A stretch of 64,000 bases of DNA from Chloroflexota bacterium (GTDB lineage Bacteria > Chloroflexota > Anaerolineae > Anaerolineales > Villigracilaceae), in contig JACRBN010000019.1 of assembly GCA_016213105.1 (NCBI GenBank), positions 271,350 through 335,349 of the forward strand, given 5' to 3'. Position 1 is the first letter of the stretch, and the number at the start of each line of letters is the position of its first letter. This document shows, one piece after another, positions 1 to 6,908 of this stretch. Both the position numbers and the translations under genes were made by a program. The notes below the pieces were generated by a model. That model had not been told where the DNA came from, ran no database searches, and saw only the letters and a program-made list of their open reading frames with translations.

Positions 1-270
1 TCCGTTCAGGCGCGGGATGGTGTCCTGCATCAAATGAAACAGGACTTGCTCACGGGTGAGTTGGGAAAACAGATCACCACCGTCGAGTGAGACATCGAAA
101 TGCGACTCGTCGAAGGTGGTGATGATATAGCTGGATGAAATGGAGCCTGCGCCGTCTAGGCAGTGCCTGAAATGGGTTCCCAATGCGGCGAGCAGGTCGG
201 CGTGTGCGCTGCTGAAACGGACGCGGCTGCCGCCAAAGTGGATTGCAAACTCGTCGGCAGACACGCTCAT
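1..270 (-). CDS. HPr-kinase-like (HprK-related) protein, N-terminal part, cut by window edge
   Basis: Ninety codons are visible, read from the ATG at 270-268 to the window edge, with no stop. The start overlaps the stop of the upstream pqqD-like gene (ATGA overlap), so the two are translationally coupled. The visible protein begins MSVSADEFAIHFGGSRVRFS and has the alternating hydrophobic pattern of a beta-rich N-terminal region. The P-loop expected in the HprK family would lie outside the window, so it cannot be confirmed. The assignment rests on context: HprK-related proteins often follow PqqD-like proteins in peptide-modification cassettes. Other cassette partners could fit, so the call is tentative. 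Confidence 0.4.
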   Translation of the reverse strand, partial: MSVSADEFAIHFGGSRVRFSSAHADLLAALGTHFRHCLDGAGSISSSYIITTFDESHFDVSLDGGDLFSQLTREQVLFHLMQDTIPRLNG

Positions 271-536
271 TCGGCTTTCAGCGCGCCCCGCTCCACGAGA
301 ATCTGAATGGCCTCGGGCACGTCCCTGCGGATGTCCTCCTGCGACTCGGGATAGGCCTCGCACAGCAGGGCGATGATCTCGTCCACGTTGCGCACGCCAT
401 CGCAAAGCTGCCAGATCAGGGCGGCGGTCGGGTTACTGTAAATGATCAGGCTGCGGGCGGGGTGGAGCAGGATGGTTTCCCCGTCGAGGGTTTCCATGTG
501 AAATCCCTCGACGGGCGTGGGAATGAAAGCCTGCAT
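267..536 (-). CDS. PqqD-like peptide chaperone (RiPP recognition element fold)
   Basis: The product has 89 residues, the usual size of the PqqD family. PqqD proteins are small winged-helix proteins that bind the leader of a precursor peptide and present it to a modifying enzyme. Visible family features are a short N-terminal strand pair (residues 10-33), a hydrophobic core with NPTAALIWQLCDG (35-47), and a helical C-terminus with an acidic stretch, VDEIIALLCEAYPE, ending near residue 89. The reading frame runs further upstream, but that part is an Arg-rich shadow of the Tat gene, so the ATG at 536 is chosen. It starts 10 bases after the Tat protein stop and overlaps the next gene by 4 bases, which indicates one transcript. 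Confidence 0.75.
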   Translation of the reverse strand: MQAFIPTPVEGFHMETLDGETILLHPARSLIIYSNPTAALIWQLCDGVRNVDEIIALLCEAYPESQEDIRRDVPEAIQILVERGALKAE

Positions 537-546
537 TGGCCTGGCT

Positions 547-1401
547 TTACGGGTTGAAGTCGGGGGTCTGGAAGATCTGCTCGTCGATGCCCGTGCCGTC
601 GCTGGGATTTTCGAAACTCCAGGTGACGGTGATGGTGGAGTTGAACCAAACATTCGAATAAGTGACATCCACCGAGGCCTGGCCTGTATTGTCCGTCGCG
701 ACCGTGCCGGTGAGCGGATTGGGCGAATCGATGCCCGCGGGGCGGGGCAGGCCATTCCCCTCATCCAGGGTAACGGAGTAGCGCATCACGATCCCAGGGT
801 CGGGCGGCGTGATCTGCACGGTGCTGGTGATGGTGATGGGGTCGCCTTCGACATTGGTGTCGATTTCGGTATCAAGCCCGGCCTCCAGCGCATGGAGCAC
901 CGGCTCCGGCGTTTTGAAGACCTGGTCATCGGTGCCCGTGCCGTCGTCGGGATTTTCAAAACTCCAGGTGACGGTGATGGTGGCATTGGGGCCGACTTCG
1001 GAGTAGGTGATGGGCAGGATGCCCGTTCCCCCTCCATTGGTAGTGACCGTGCCCGTGAGCGGATTGGGCAAATCGATGCCCGCGGGGCTGGACGCGCCGG
1101 CCGACTCTTGCAGCACGACCGAGTAGCGCATCACGATCCCCGAGTCGGGCGGCGTGATCTGCACGGTGCTGTTGATGGTGATGGGGGGCTGGCCAACGTT
1201 GAAGTCGATCATGGCATCATCGCCTGCCCGCAGGGTATGGATGATCTGCGAAGACTGCGCATGGGCTGGCAGCACGCCAAAATCCATGCCAGGCTTGGTC
1301 CACTTGTTGGGAAGGTTTGCCAGCGCGCCTGCTCCCGCGGCGGCTGCTAAAATTTTAATGGTATCGCGGCGGGATAACCTGGTTGATTTTGGGTTCGGCA
1401 T
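547..1401 (-). CDS. Tat-exported protein with two Ig-like beta repeats
   Basis: The product has 284 residues. The N-terminus carries a twin-arginine signal (SRRDTIK, Arg 11-12) followed by an Ala/Gly-rich hydrophobic segment to about residue 30 and an AHA|Q-like cleavage site near residue 48, so it should be exported folded by the Tat system. The rest is two tandem repeats of about 115 residues (53-167 and 168-282). Each contains ITITSTVQITPP-like strands, a GIVMRYSV strand, an NPLTGTV turn and an ITVTWSFENP strand, a bacterial Ig-like pattern. No enzymatic motif is seen. It is the first gene of a unit with the PqqD-like and HprK-like genes, so it may be a substrate or cargo of that cassette; this is inference. 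An AGAGGAG ribosome site precedes the ATG. Confidence 0.7.
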   Translation of the reverse strand: MPNPKSTRLSRRDTIKILAAAAGAGALANLPNKWTKPGMDFGVLPAHAQSSQIIHTLRAGDDAMIDFNVGQPPITINSTVQITPPDSGIVMRYSVVLQESAGASSPAGIDLPNPLTGTVTTNGGGTGILPITYSEVGPNATITVTWSFENPDDGTGTDDQVFKTPEPVLHALEAGLDTEIDTNVEGDPITITSTVQITPPDPGIVMRYSVTLDEGNGLPRPAGIDSPNPLTGTVATDNTGQASVDVTYSNVWFNSTITVTWSFENPSDGTGIDEQIFQTPDFNP

Positions 1402-1519
1402 CGATCCAATCTCCTCTTTGGTAATTTATACAAGCAGGGAGATTTTATCATATTGGCAGGTGCTGAGCAGAGAACCTTGCTCTCTGTTCAGTCTGGACTG
1501 CCTCTGGTTTAATATAGCC
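1402..1519. promoter_or_regulatory. Divergent promoter region between Tat-protein operon and metallo-hydrolase
   Basis: On the minus strand a TATAAA-like box lies near 1427-1432, followed by an AGAGGAG ribosome site before the Tat gene. On the plus strand TTTAAT (1508-1513) sits 6 bases before the ATG at 1520, which would give an almost leaderless mRNA. No clear -35 elements are seen. Confidence 0.35.
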
Positions 1520-2269
1520 ATGACCATTCATCTGCTCAATTGCTTTACCGACAATGCCCGCTGGCCGAGCAAACTCAAGACTGGCATGGTCTGCCTGCTG
1601 GTCGAATCGGACCAGGGCCTGCTCCTGCTCGACACGGGATTGGGCCTCGGGGACTACGCCAGCCCCACCTGGATGACCCGCCTTTTTCGCATTATCACCG
1701 TCATGCCTTTCGACCCCCGCGAGGCCGCCGTTCACCGCATCCGGGACCTGGGCTTCGATCCCGCGGATGTGCGCCACATCCTGCTCACGCACATGCACTT
1801 CGACCACGTCAGCGGGCTGCCCGATTTTCCGCAAGCCAAAGTCCACGTGCATCGCCGCGAATACGAAGCCTTCACCGACGGGCGCATCGGTCTGTGGACC
1901 GAATACGCCTACATCCCGCGCTACATCGCACACCGACCCGAGGTTGCGCTTTATGATAAGGTGGACTCAAAGTGGTACGACTTCGATGCCATCCGCCTGC
2001 CCTTCGCGCCTGAAATGTACCTCATCCCGCTCTTCGGCCACTCGCAGGGGCATTGCGGGGTTGCCATCCGCACGTCCGACGGCTGGTTCTTCCATGCCGG
2101 CGATTCCAGCGCGGTTTACAATGACAGCACGCCCAAATGGCTGATCCGCCTGGTGCTCGGACCGCACGATGCGCGCCTGCGGGCCTTCAAGCGGGAGCAC
2201 CCCGAAGTCTTGATGTGCAACAGCCACATGTTCCCCGAATTCTTCAGCCAGCATCCCACCGTTTTCTGA
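1520..2269 (+). CDS. Metallo-beta-lactamase-fold hydrolase, AHL lactonase-like
   Basis: The product has 249 residues and the zinc-binding signature of the metallo-beta-lactamase fold: THMHFDH gives His91, His93, Asp95 and His96; His174 or His178 lies in GHSQGH; Asp195 lies in HAGDSS; and a late histidine is His236. The overall size and the DTG motif near residue 39 fit the quorum-quenching lactonase/glyoxalase II-like branch, but the true substrate cannot be read from sequence. The frame is open further upstream, but that part overlaps the divergent Tat gene; the ATG at 1520 follows a TTTAAT box by 6 bases and starts the recognisable fold. The MFS gene follows after 16 bases. Confidence 0.8.
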   Translation: MTIHLLNCFTDNARWPSKLKTGMVCLLVESDQGLLLLDTGLGLGDYASPTWMTRLFRIITVMPFDPREAAVHRIRDLGFDPADVRHILLTHMHFDHVSGLPDFPQAKVHVHRREYEAFTDGRIGLWTEYAYIPRYIAHRPEVALYDKVDSKWYDFDAIRLPFAPEMYLIPLFGHSQGHCGVAIRTSDGWFFHAGDSSAVYNDSTPKWLIRLVLGPHDARLRAFKREHPEVLMCNSHMFPEFFSQHPTVF

Positions 2270-2285
2270 ACCAGCCTTCCGTCCC

Positions 2286-3449
2286 TTGACCTATATTTAT
2301 CTCCTCATCGAATTCATCGACGAATTTGTCTTCGGCGTGGGCGAGACCGCCTGGCCGCTCATCCGCAGCGACCTGGGGTTGAACTACACCCAGATCGGAC
2401 TGCTGATCAGTCTGCCGGGCATCCTGGCTGCCTTCATCGAGCCCTTCCTCGGCATCCTTGGCGACGTGTGGAAACGGCGCCTGCTCATCCTGGGCGGCGG
2501 GATTCTGTTCACAGTCTCGCTGATTCTCACAGCGACCAGTCACAGCTTCCTGCCCCTTCTGATTTCCTTTATCCTCTTCAATCCCGCCTCGGGCGCCTTC
2601 GTCAACCTGGCGCAGGCCAACCTGATGGACTCGGCCCCCGACCGCCACGAACAAAACATGGCGCGCTGGACTTCGGCGGGCTCGCTGGGCAATGTGCTGG
2701 GACCGCTGGCGCTGGGCGCCTTCGTCTTCTTCGGCCTCGGCTGGCGCGGGACATACGCCCTGCTGGCGGCGGTTTCCACGTTCTGCGTCATGGCCGCTTT
2801 CCGCTGGGTCCCGCGTGACCCCGCCTCCGCGGCGCATTTCCCCTCCTTTCAAGTCGTCTTCGACGGCTTCCGCGCGGCCTTTGCGGCCCTCAAGCGCGGC
2901 GACGTTTGGCGCTGGCTGCTCCTGCTCGAATTCTCGGACTTGATGCTGGATGTCTTCCTTGGTTTCCTGGCCCTCTACTTCGTGGATGTGGTGCAGGTCG
3001 GCGAAACCCAGGCGGGCCTGGCCGTCACCCTCTGGCTGGTGCTTGGAATGCTGACCGATTTCCTGTTCATCCCCTTCATCGACCGCCAGCCTGACAGCAT
3101 GAAGTTCATGCGCGTCACCGCCTTCCTTGAAATCCTGGCCCTGGCGTTCTTTTTGCTTATCCCGGGCTTCCTGCCCAAACTGGCCGCCATCGTGCTGGTC
3201 AACATCTTCAACACGGGCTGGTATCCCATCTTGAAGGGCCGCCTGTACTCGGCCCTGCCCGGCCAGAGCGCCAGCCTGATGGCCATCGGGGCTGTCACCA
3301 CACCGCTGGGCAAACTGTTCCCCTTGCTCGTTGGCCTGCTGGCCGACCAGTTCGGCCTGGGCAACGCCATCTGGCTCTTGCTGTTGGGACCCATTGCGCT
3401 TATTATCGGACTCCCCCGCCGTCCTGAGCGGAGCCGCGAAGCGGCGTAA
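2286..3449 (+). CDS. Major facilitator superfamily transporter
   Basis: The product has 387 residues with about 12 hydrophobic segments. The loop between helices 2 and 3 reads GDVWKRRLLILGGG, the MFS motif A region (G-D-x-x-x-R-R). The start is a TTG; no ATG exists nearby and the first residues already lie in helix 1. It probably exports or imports a small molecule; the substrate is unknown. It sits 16 bases after the metallo-hydrolase. The last residues (RRPERSREAA) and the stop codon are supplied by a dispersed CCTGAGCGGA-type repeat, so the natural C-terminus has probably been replaced or shifted. Confidence 0.8.
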   Translation: MTYIYLLIEFIDEFVFGVGETAWPLIRSDLGLNYTQIGLLISLPGILAAFIEPFLGILGDVWKRRLLILGGGILFTVSLILTATSHSFLPLLISFILFNPASGAFVNLAQANLMDSAPDRHEQNMARWTSAGSLGNVLGPLALGAFVFFGLGWRGTYALLAAVSTFCVMAAFRWVPRDPASAAHFPSFQVVFDGFRAAFAALKRGDVWRWLLLLEFSDLMLDVFLGFLALYFVDVVQVGETQAGLAVTLWLVLGMLTDFLFIPFIDRQPDSMKFMRVTAFLEILALAFFLLIPGFLPKLAAIVLVNIFNTGWYPILKGRLYSALPGQSASLMAIGAVTTPLGKLFPLLVGLLADQFGLGNAIWLLLLGPIALIIGLPRRPERSREAA

Positions 3450-3457
3450 TCGAAGGA
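3419..3457. repeat. Dispersed palindromic repeat family A (CCTGAGCGGA...TCGAAGG)
   Basis: Starts CCTGAGCGGAGCCGCGAAG and ends near TCGAAGGA. The same element recurs at least seven more times in the window. Here it overlaps the last codons of the MFS gene. Confidence 0.75.
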
Positions 3458-3465
3458 ACAGTTGC

Positions 3466-4674
3466 ATGACCCCTTATAGTTTGTATCTCCACATTCCCTT
3501 TTGCAAACACCGCTGCGCCTACTGCGACTTCAATACCTACGCAGGCCAGGAAGATTCGATTCCCGCCTACGTGGACGCCTTGGTCCGCGAGATCGAATAC
3601 GTTGGTTCGCGTCTCCCCTCGCCCTCTGGGAGAGGGGACGGGGGTGAGGGGGAAGCGCACACCGTCTTCTTCGGCGGAGGCACCCCTTCGCTGCTCTCTG
3701 GACCCCAGTTTGCTTCCATTATGGATGCGCTGCGCTCCGCCTTTGCCTTCAGCGCCGACGCCGAGGTCAGCATCGAGGCCAACCCGGGGACGATCTCGCC
3801 CGACAAGCTGGCCGCCATCCGCGCGGCGGGCATCAACCGCATCAGTTTCGGCGTCCAGTCGGCCAATACCGAAGAACTTCGCATGCTCGAACGCATCCAC
3901 GATTTCTTCACGGTCATCGAAGCGGTTTCCACCGCCAGGCAGGCGGGCTTCGACAACCTCAACCTCGACTTGATCTACGGCCTGCCCGAGCAGACGCTCC
4001 AAACCTGGCAGAACACCGTCCAGCGCGTCGTCGACCTGCAGCCCGAGCACATCTCCGCCTACGCGCTGACCCTCGAACACGGCACCCCTTTCGGACGCTG
4101 GGCCGCAAAAGGCCTGCTCCCGCTTCCCGACCCCGACCTGGCCGCCGAAATGTACGAATGGGCCGACGACTTCTTCGAAGCGAACGGCTACGTTCAATAT
4201 GAGATCTCGAACTGGGCGAGGAGTGTTGAACGTTCATTTGCCTGCCGCCACAACCTGCAATACTGGCGCGGCCTGCCCTACCTGGCCTTCGGCGCGGGCG
4301 CACACGGCTATGCCAACGGCTACCGTTACTCCAACGTTTTGAGAATCAAGACTTATATCGAACGGCTCCTTCAACCTTCGACCTTTGACCTGCAACCCTT
4401 CCCCCTCACCCCCGCCACCGTCAACCATCACCGCCAGACCGAAAGCGATGACATGGGCGAATTCATGATGACCGGCCTGCGGCTCACAAGGGAAGGCGTC
4501 ACGAACGCAGACTTCAGGTCCCGCTTTGGGCGCGGCTTGTTCGATGTCTATGAAAAGGAAGCGGGGGACTTGATCCGTAAGGGCCTGCTGGAATGGACCG
4601 GCGAACGCCTGCGCCTGACCAGGCGGGGACGCTTATTGGGCAACCAGGTATTCATGCAATTCATCGATGGATAG
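3466..4674 (+). CDS. hemW: Radical SAM heme chaperone HemW
   Basis: The product has 402 residues. The radical SAM cluster is Cys13, Cys17 and Cys20 in CKHRCAYCDF, followed by the GGGTPS motif. The later HNLQYW sequence matches the HNxxYW motif of HemW, a heme-binding protein that delivers heme to respiratory enzymes; it was once annotated as oxygen-independent coproporphyrinogen oxidase. The frame is open upstream into the MFS gene, but the ATG at 3466 begins the conserved domain. A GC-rich dispersed repeat is inserted in frame at about residues 50-63 (LPSPSGRGDGGEGEA), in a loop before GGGTPS. Convergent with the next gene. Confidence 0.88.
   Translation: MTPYSLYLHIPFCKHRCAYCDFNTYAGQEDSIPAYVDALVREIEYVGSRLPSPSGRGDGGEGEAHTVFFGGGTPSLLSGPQFASIMDALRSAFAFSADAEVSIEANPGTISPDKLAAIRAAGINRISFGVQSANTEELRMLERIHDFFTVIEAVSTARQAGFDNLNLDLIYGLPEQTLQTWQNTVQRVVDLQPEHISAYALTLEHGTPFGRWAAKGLLPLPDPDLAAEMYEWADDFFEANGYVQYEISNWARSVERSFACRHNLQYWRGLPYLAFGAGAHGYANGYRYSNVLRIKTYIERLLQPSTFDLQPFPLTPATVNHHRQTESDDMGEFMMTGLRLTREGVTNADFRSRFGRGLFDVYEKEAGDLIRKGLLEWTGERLRLTRRGRLLGNQVFMQFIDG
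3613..3653. repeat. Dispersed repeat family E (CCCTCTGGGAGAGGG...GGGTGAGGG) inside hemW
   Basis: A GC-rich element with the CTCTGGGAGAG palindrome and a GGGTGAGGG end, matching the element at 49437-49490. It keeps the hemW frame open. Confidence 0.7.
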
Positions 4675-4712
4675 CTGGAACTTCCCTTTCCCTCCTTCTT
4701 CTTTTATCTCTT

Positions 4713-5633
4713 CTACTCTCCCCCCACTGCCCTCCAAATCGCCGGCGCAACGTGCGTCAGGTCGCTCATGCCTGCCGTGAATTTTCCCCTCGCCTCGGGC
4801 GCGCCGATGACCAGCGCCGGCACGGGCGCGGAGGTGTGCCTGCGCACCGAGAGATCTTCCATGTTGCCGTGGTCCGAGGTCAGCAGGATCAGGCCCTCAT
4901 CCAGGTTCCAGGTGTCGAGCAGGCCCGCCAGCACCCCGTCGAAGGTCTCCAGTTGGCGGACGGCCCAGGGCATATCCTGTTTGTGGCCGGCGTAATCGCT
5001 AGCCCAATATTCGAAGAAGGCGAGGTCATACTGCGCAGCCAGGGTGGATAATTTTTCCCCGGCCTCTTTTGGCCCGTGGACCTGTACGTCGGGATAGCCG
5101 AGCATGTCCCGCCAGCCCTGGCCGGTGAAGTCGGCCGAGAGCCCGCGCCCCTCGAAGAAGTCCGCTTCCGTGAAGAGCGTCAGCCCCGCGTTGGTGACCG
5201 CCAGCGGAATGGACGAGTACAGCCGTTTGCCCGAGCCGATGCCGTCGAAGTAGCGCGGCGGGTAGGCGTTCAGCAGGGCGGAGGTTTTGCCCGCCGCCTG
5301 CATCCTCCCGAACAGACCGCCGTCTGCCAGCATGGAGGCCACCTCGGGGTTGGGTTTGGGACCGTAGTGATAACCCACCTCGGCCGGGATATTGCGCCCC
5401 GTCAGCAGCACGGCCTGGCCCGTGGCAGATTGCGGCGGGCCTTTCACGCCCAGTTCCGCGTCCAGGGCCAGCAGGGAGGCGCGTCCGTTTGCGAAGGGCG
5501 CGGAATCAGCCAGCAGCCTGCGGCCGTCGAGCAGGGCGCGCAGGGTGGGCATGTCCGCGCGGGAGAAGGGATTGGTTTCGGGATCGTCGGCCCCCAGCCC
5601 GATGCCGTCTAAGAAGAGAAAGAGGACGCGCAT
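4713..5633 (-). CDS. Phosphoglycerate-mutase-like metalloenzyme (alkaline phosphatase superfamily)
   Basis: The product has 306 residues from the ATG at 5633, preceded by GGAG at suitable spacing; an ATG five codons upstream lacks a ribosome site. The N-terminal FLFLDGIGLG supplies the first metal-binding Asp, SATGQAVLLTG is the likely nucleophile region, and SDHGNMED near the C-terminus holds the second Asp-His pair. These are hallmarks of the superfamily of cofactor-independent phosphoglycerate mutase and alkaline phosphatase. It is much shorter than true iPGM (about 510 residues), so it is probably a phosphatase or hydrolase relative. It is transcribed towards hemW. Confidence 0.75.
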   Translation of the reverse strand: MRVLFLFLDGIGLGADDPETNPFSRADMPTLRALLDGRRLLADSAPFANGRASLLALDAELGVKGPPQSATGQAVLLTGRNIPAEVGYHYGPKPNPEVASMLADGGLFGRMQAAGKTSALLNAYPPRYFDGIGSGKRLYSSIPLAVTNAGLTLFTEADFFEGRGLSADFTGQGWRDMLGYPDVQVHGPKEAGEKLSTLAAQYDLAFFEYWASDYAGHKQDMPWAVRQLETFDGVLAGLLDTWNLDEGLILLTSDHGNMEDLSVRRHTSAPVPALVIGAPEARGKFTAGMSDLTHVAPAIWRAVGGE

Positions 5634-5657
5634 ACCGATAAACTCCATGTTGATTCA

Positions 5658-5731
5658 CGTTGAGCGCAGCCGAAACGCGCTTCGACTGCGCCATGCTAAA
5701 AATGCATGGCTCCGCTCAGCGCGAATTTTTC
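5658..5731. repeat. Inverted pair of family A repeats
   Basis: A GTTGAGCGCAGCC copy is followed by the inverse CTCCGCTCAGCGCGAA. The pair partly overlaps the 3' end of the methyltransferase gene and separates it from the phosphatase-like gene. Confidence 0.6.
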
Positions 5732-6297
5732 TGATACAAAAACCACGCCGAGGGATGGCTGCCGCGGTCCGAGCCGTCGCGGCGGTGGACGGGAGTCAGG
5801 TGCTGGTGGATCAACTCCAGGTCCGCTTCGCCCAGCCCGAACGAGGTCCCAGGCCCGTCGAGGGAAGCAGGCGCCTGGACGAATCCGTACATCAGCCAGA
5901 ATCCGCCCGGGGCCAGGAGACGATCCAGTTCCCGCAGGTAGGCGGCGCGATCCCCGATGTTGTGGAAACAGCCCATGTCGAGCGCCAGGTCGAAGGGGCC
6001 TTCGATGCCGTCGAGGCGGGTCGCATCGCCCACCCGCAGCTTGGCCTGGATGTGCGCGGCGCGGGTCTTGCGGCGGGCCAGGGCGATGGCGCGCGAGGCG
6101 AAATCCACGCCCGTGACCGACCAGCCCGCCTTCGCCAGCGTGATGACGTTGGTGCCCGTGCCGCAGCCCAGGTCGATGGCGCGGCCGCGCGGGTGGGTGT
6201 CGATGAATTCAAACAGTTCGGGGGGGCTGACGCCCGTATCCCAGGGCGGGCTGCCGAAATACCAGAAATTGAAACGCAGGCGCTGGAACAGGTTCAT
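5716..6297 (-). CDS. Class I SAM-dependent methyltransferase
   Basis: The product has 193 residues. Motif I is IDLGCGTGTN (residues about 41-50) and is followed by an acidic motif II (TGVDFA) and VGDAT, the standard SAM-binding Rossmann pattern. DLALDMGCFHNI and LAPGGFWLM are motifs IV-V. It resembles the tellurite-resistance TehB/small-molecule methyltransferase group; the substrate is unknown. The start overlaps the stop of the membrane thioredoxin gene by 4 bases (ATGA), so the two are co-translated. Its last codons run into a palindromic repeat. Confidence 0.85.
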   Translation of the reverse strand: MNLFQRLRFNFWYFGSPPWDTGVSPPELFEFIDTHPRGRAIDLGCGTGTNVITLAKAGWSVTGVDFASRAIALARRKTRAAHIQAKLRVGDATRLDGIEGPFDLALDMGCFHNIGDRAAYLRELDRLLAPGGFWLMYGFVQAPASLDGPGTSFGLGEADLELIHQHLTPVHRRDGSDRGSHPSAWFLYQKNSR

Positions 6298-6776
6298 TTG
6301 AGCGCGTCACGCACCCTTTGTGGGTCGAGGGTTCCCACCTGCCGGTCGATCTCATTGCCCCCGCCGTCGATGAGGATGAAGGTGGGCGTGAAGCTGAAGC
6401 CGTAGACGGCGGTCAGTTCGCGCCCAATGGGATCCTGGATATTCAGGCGGATAACCTTGAGCTGGCCGTCCAATTCCTTTTCGAGCGCATCCACGGCCGG
6501 CTGGATGGCGGTGCAGGCCATGCAGTAGGGCGACTGGAATTCGAGCAGCACGGGCGTGCCGTTCCCGATCATCTCCAGCACCTCCCTGGAGCCGTTCATC
6601 AAGGTGGTCTGGCGCGGATGCAGGACGCTCCAGGCCAGCACCAGCCCGCCCAGGATGACCGCGAAGGCCAGGTAGTCGTTCCATTTGGGCTTGCGGGTGA
6701 GCAGGATCAGTCCGGCGACGAGCAAAAGCGCCATCGAGAGCAGGAGAAAGGAGTATTGATTAACGAAGGTGCCCAT
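6294..6776 (-). CDS. Membrane-anchored thioredoxin-fold protein
   Basis: The product has 160 residues. Two N-terminal transmembrane helices (about residues 8-27 and 34-51) anchor a thioredoxin domain. The active site is SPYCMAC with Cys85 and Cys88 (CxxC), and the cis-Pro loop is FTPTF near residue 130. It should act outside the membrane in thiol-disulfide exchange, for example keeping substrate or cytochrome cysteines reduced. CMAC is not one of the common CGPC or CPHC variants. It heads a two-gene unit with the methyltransferase. Confidence 0.8.
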   Translation of the reverse strand: MGTFVNQYSFLLLSMALLLVAGLILLTRKPKWNDYLAFAVILGGLVLAWSVLHPRQTTLMNGSREVLEMIGNGTPVLLEFQSPYCMACTAIQPAVDALEKELDGQLKVIRLNIQDPIGRELTAVYGFSFTPTFILIDGGGNEIDRQVGTLDPQRVRDALK

Positions 6777-6908
6777 GAAATAACTCGGATGACAGATGTA
6801 ATGTTGGGATTTGTGACTTTGAACGTGCCGGTGCGCTTTGACAATTCACTGGACTTCTTTTACAATCACGCAACTGGCTTTATCCCATCTAAGGAAGGGT
6901 TCGTGTCC

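Noticed and set aside
2244..3467. 407-codon open frame on the minus strand
   Set aside because: It is the complement of the MFS gene, rich in Gln, Glu and Gly, with no family features; the plus-strand frame is a clear membrane transporter.
3466..4674. Oxygen-independent coproporphyrinogen III oxidase
   Set aside because: The HNxxYW motif and short N-terminus fit HemW; no other heme-synthesis gene is nearby.
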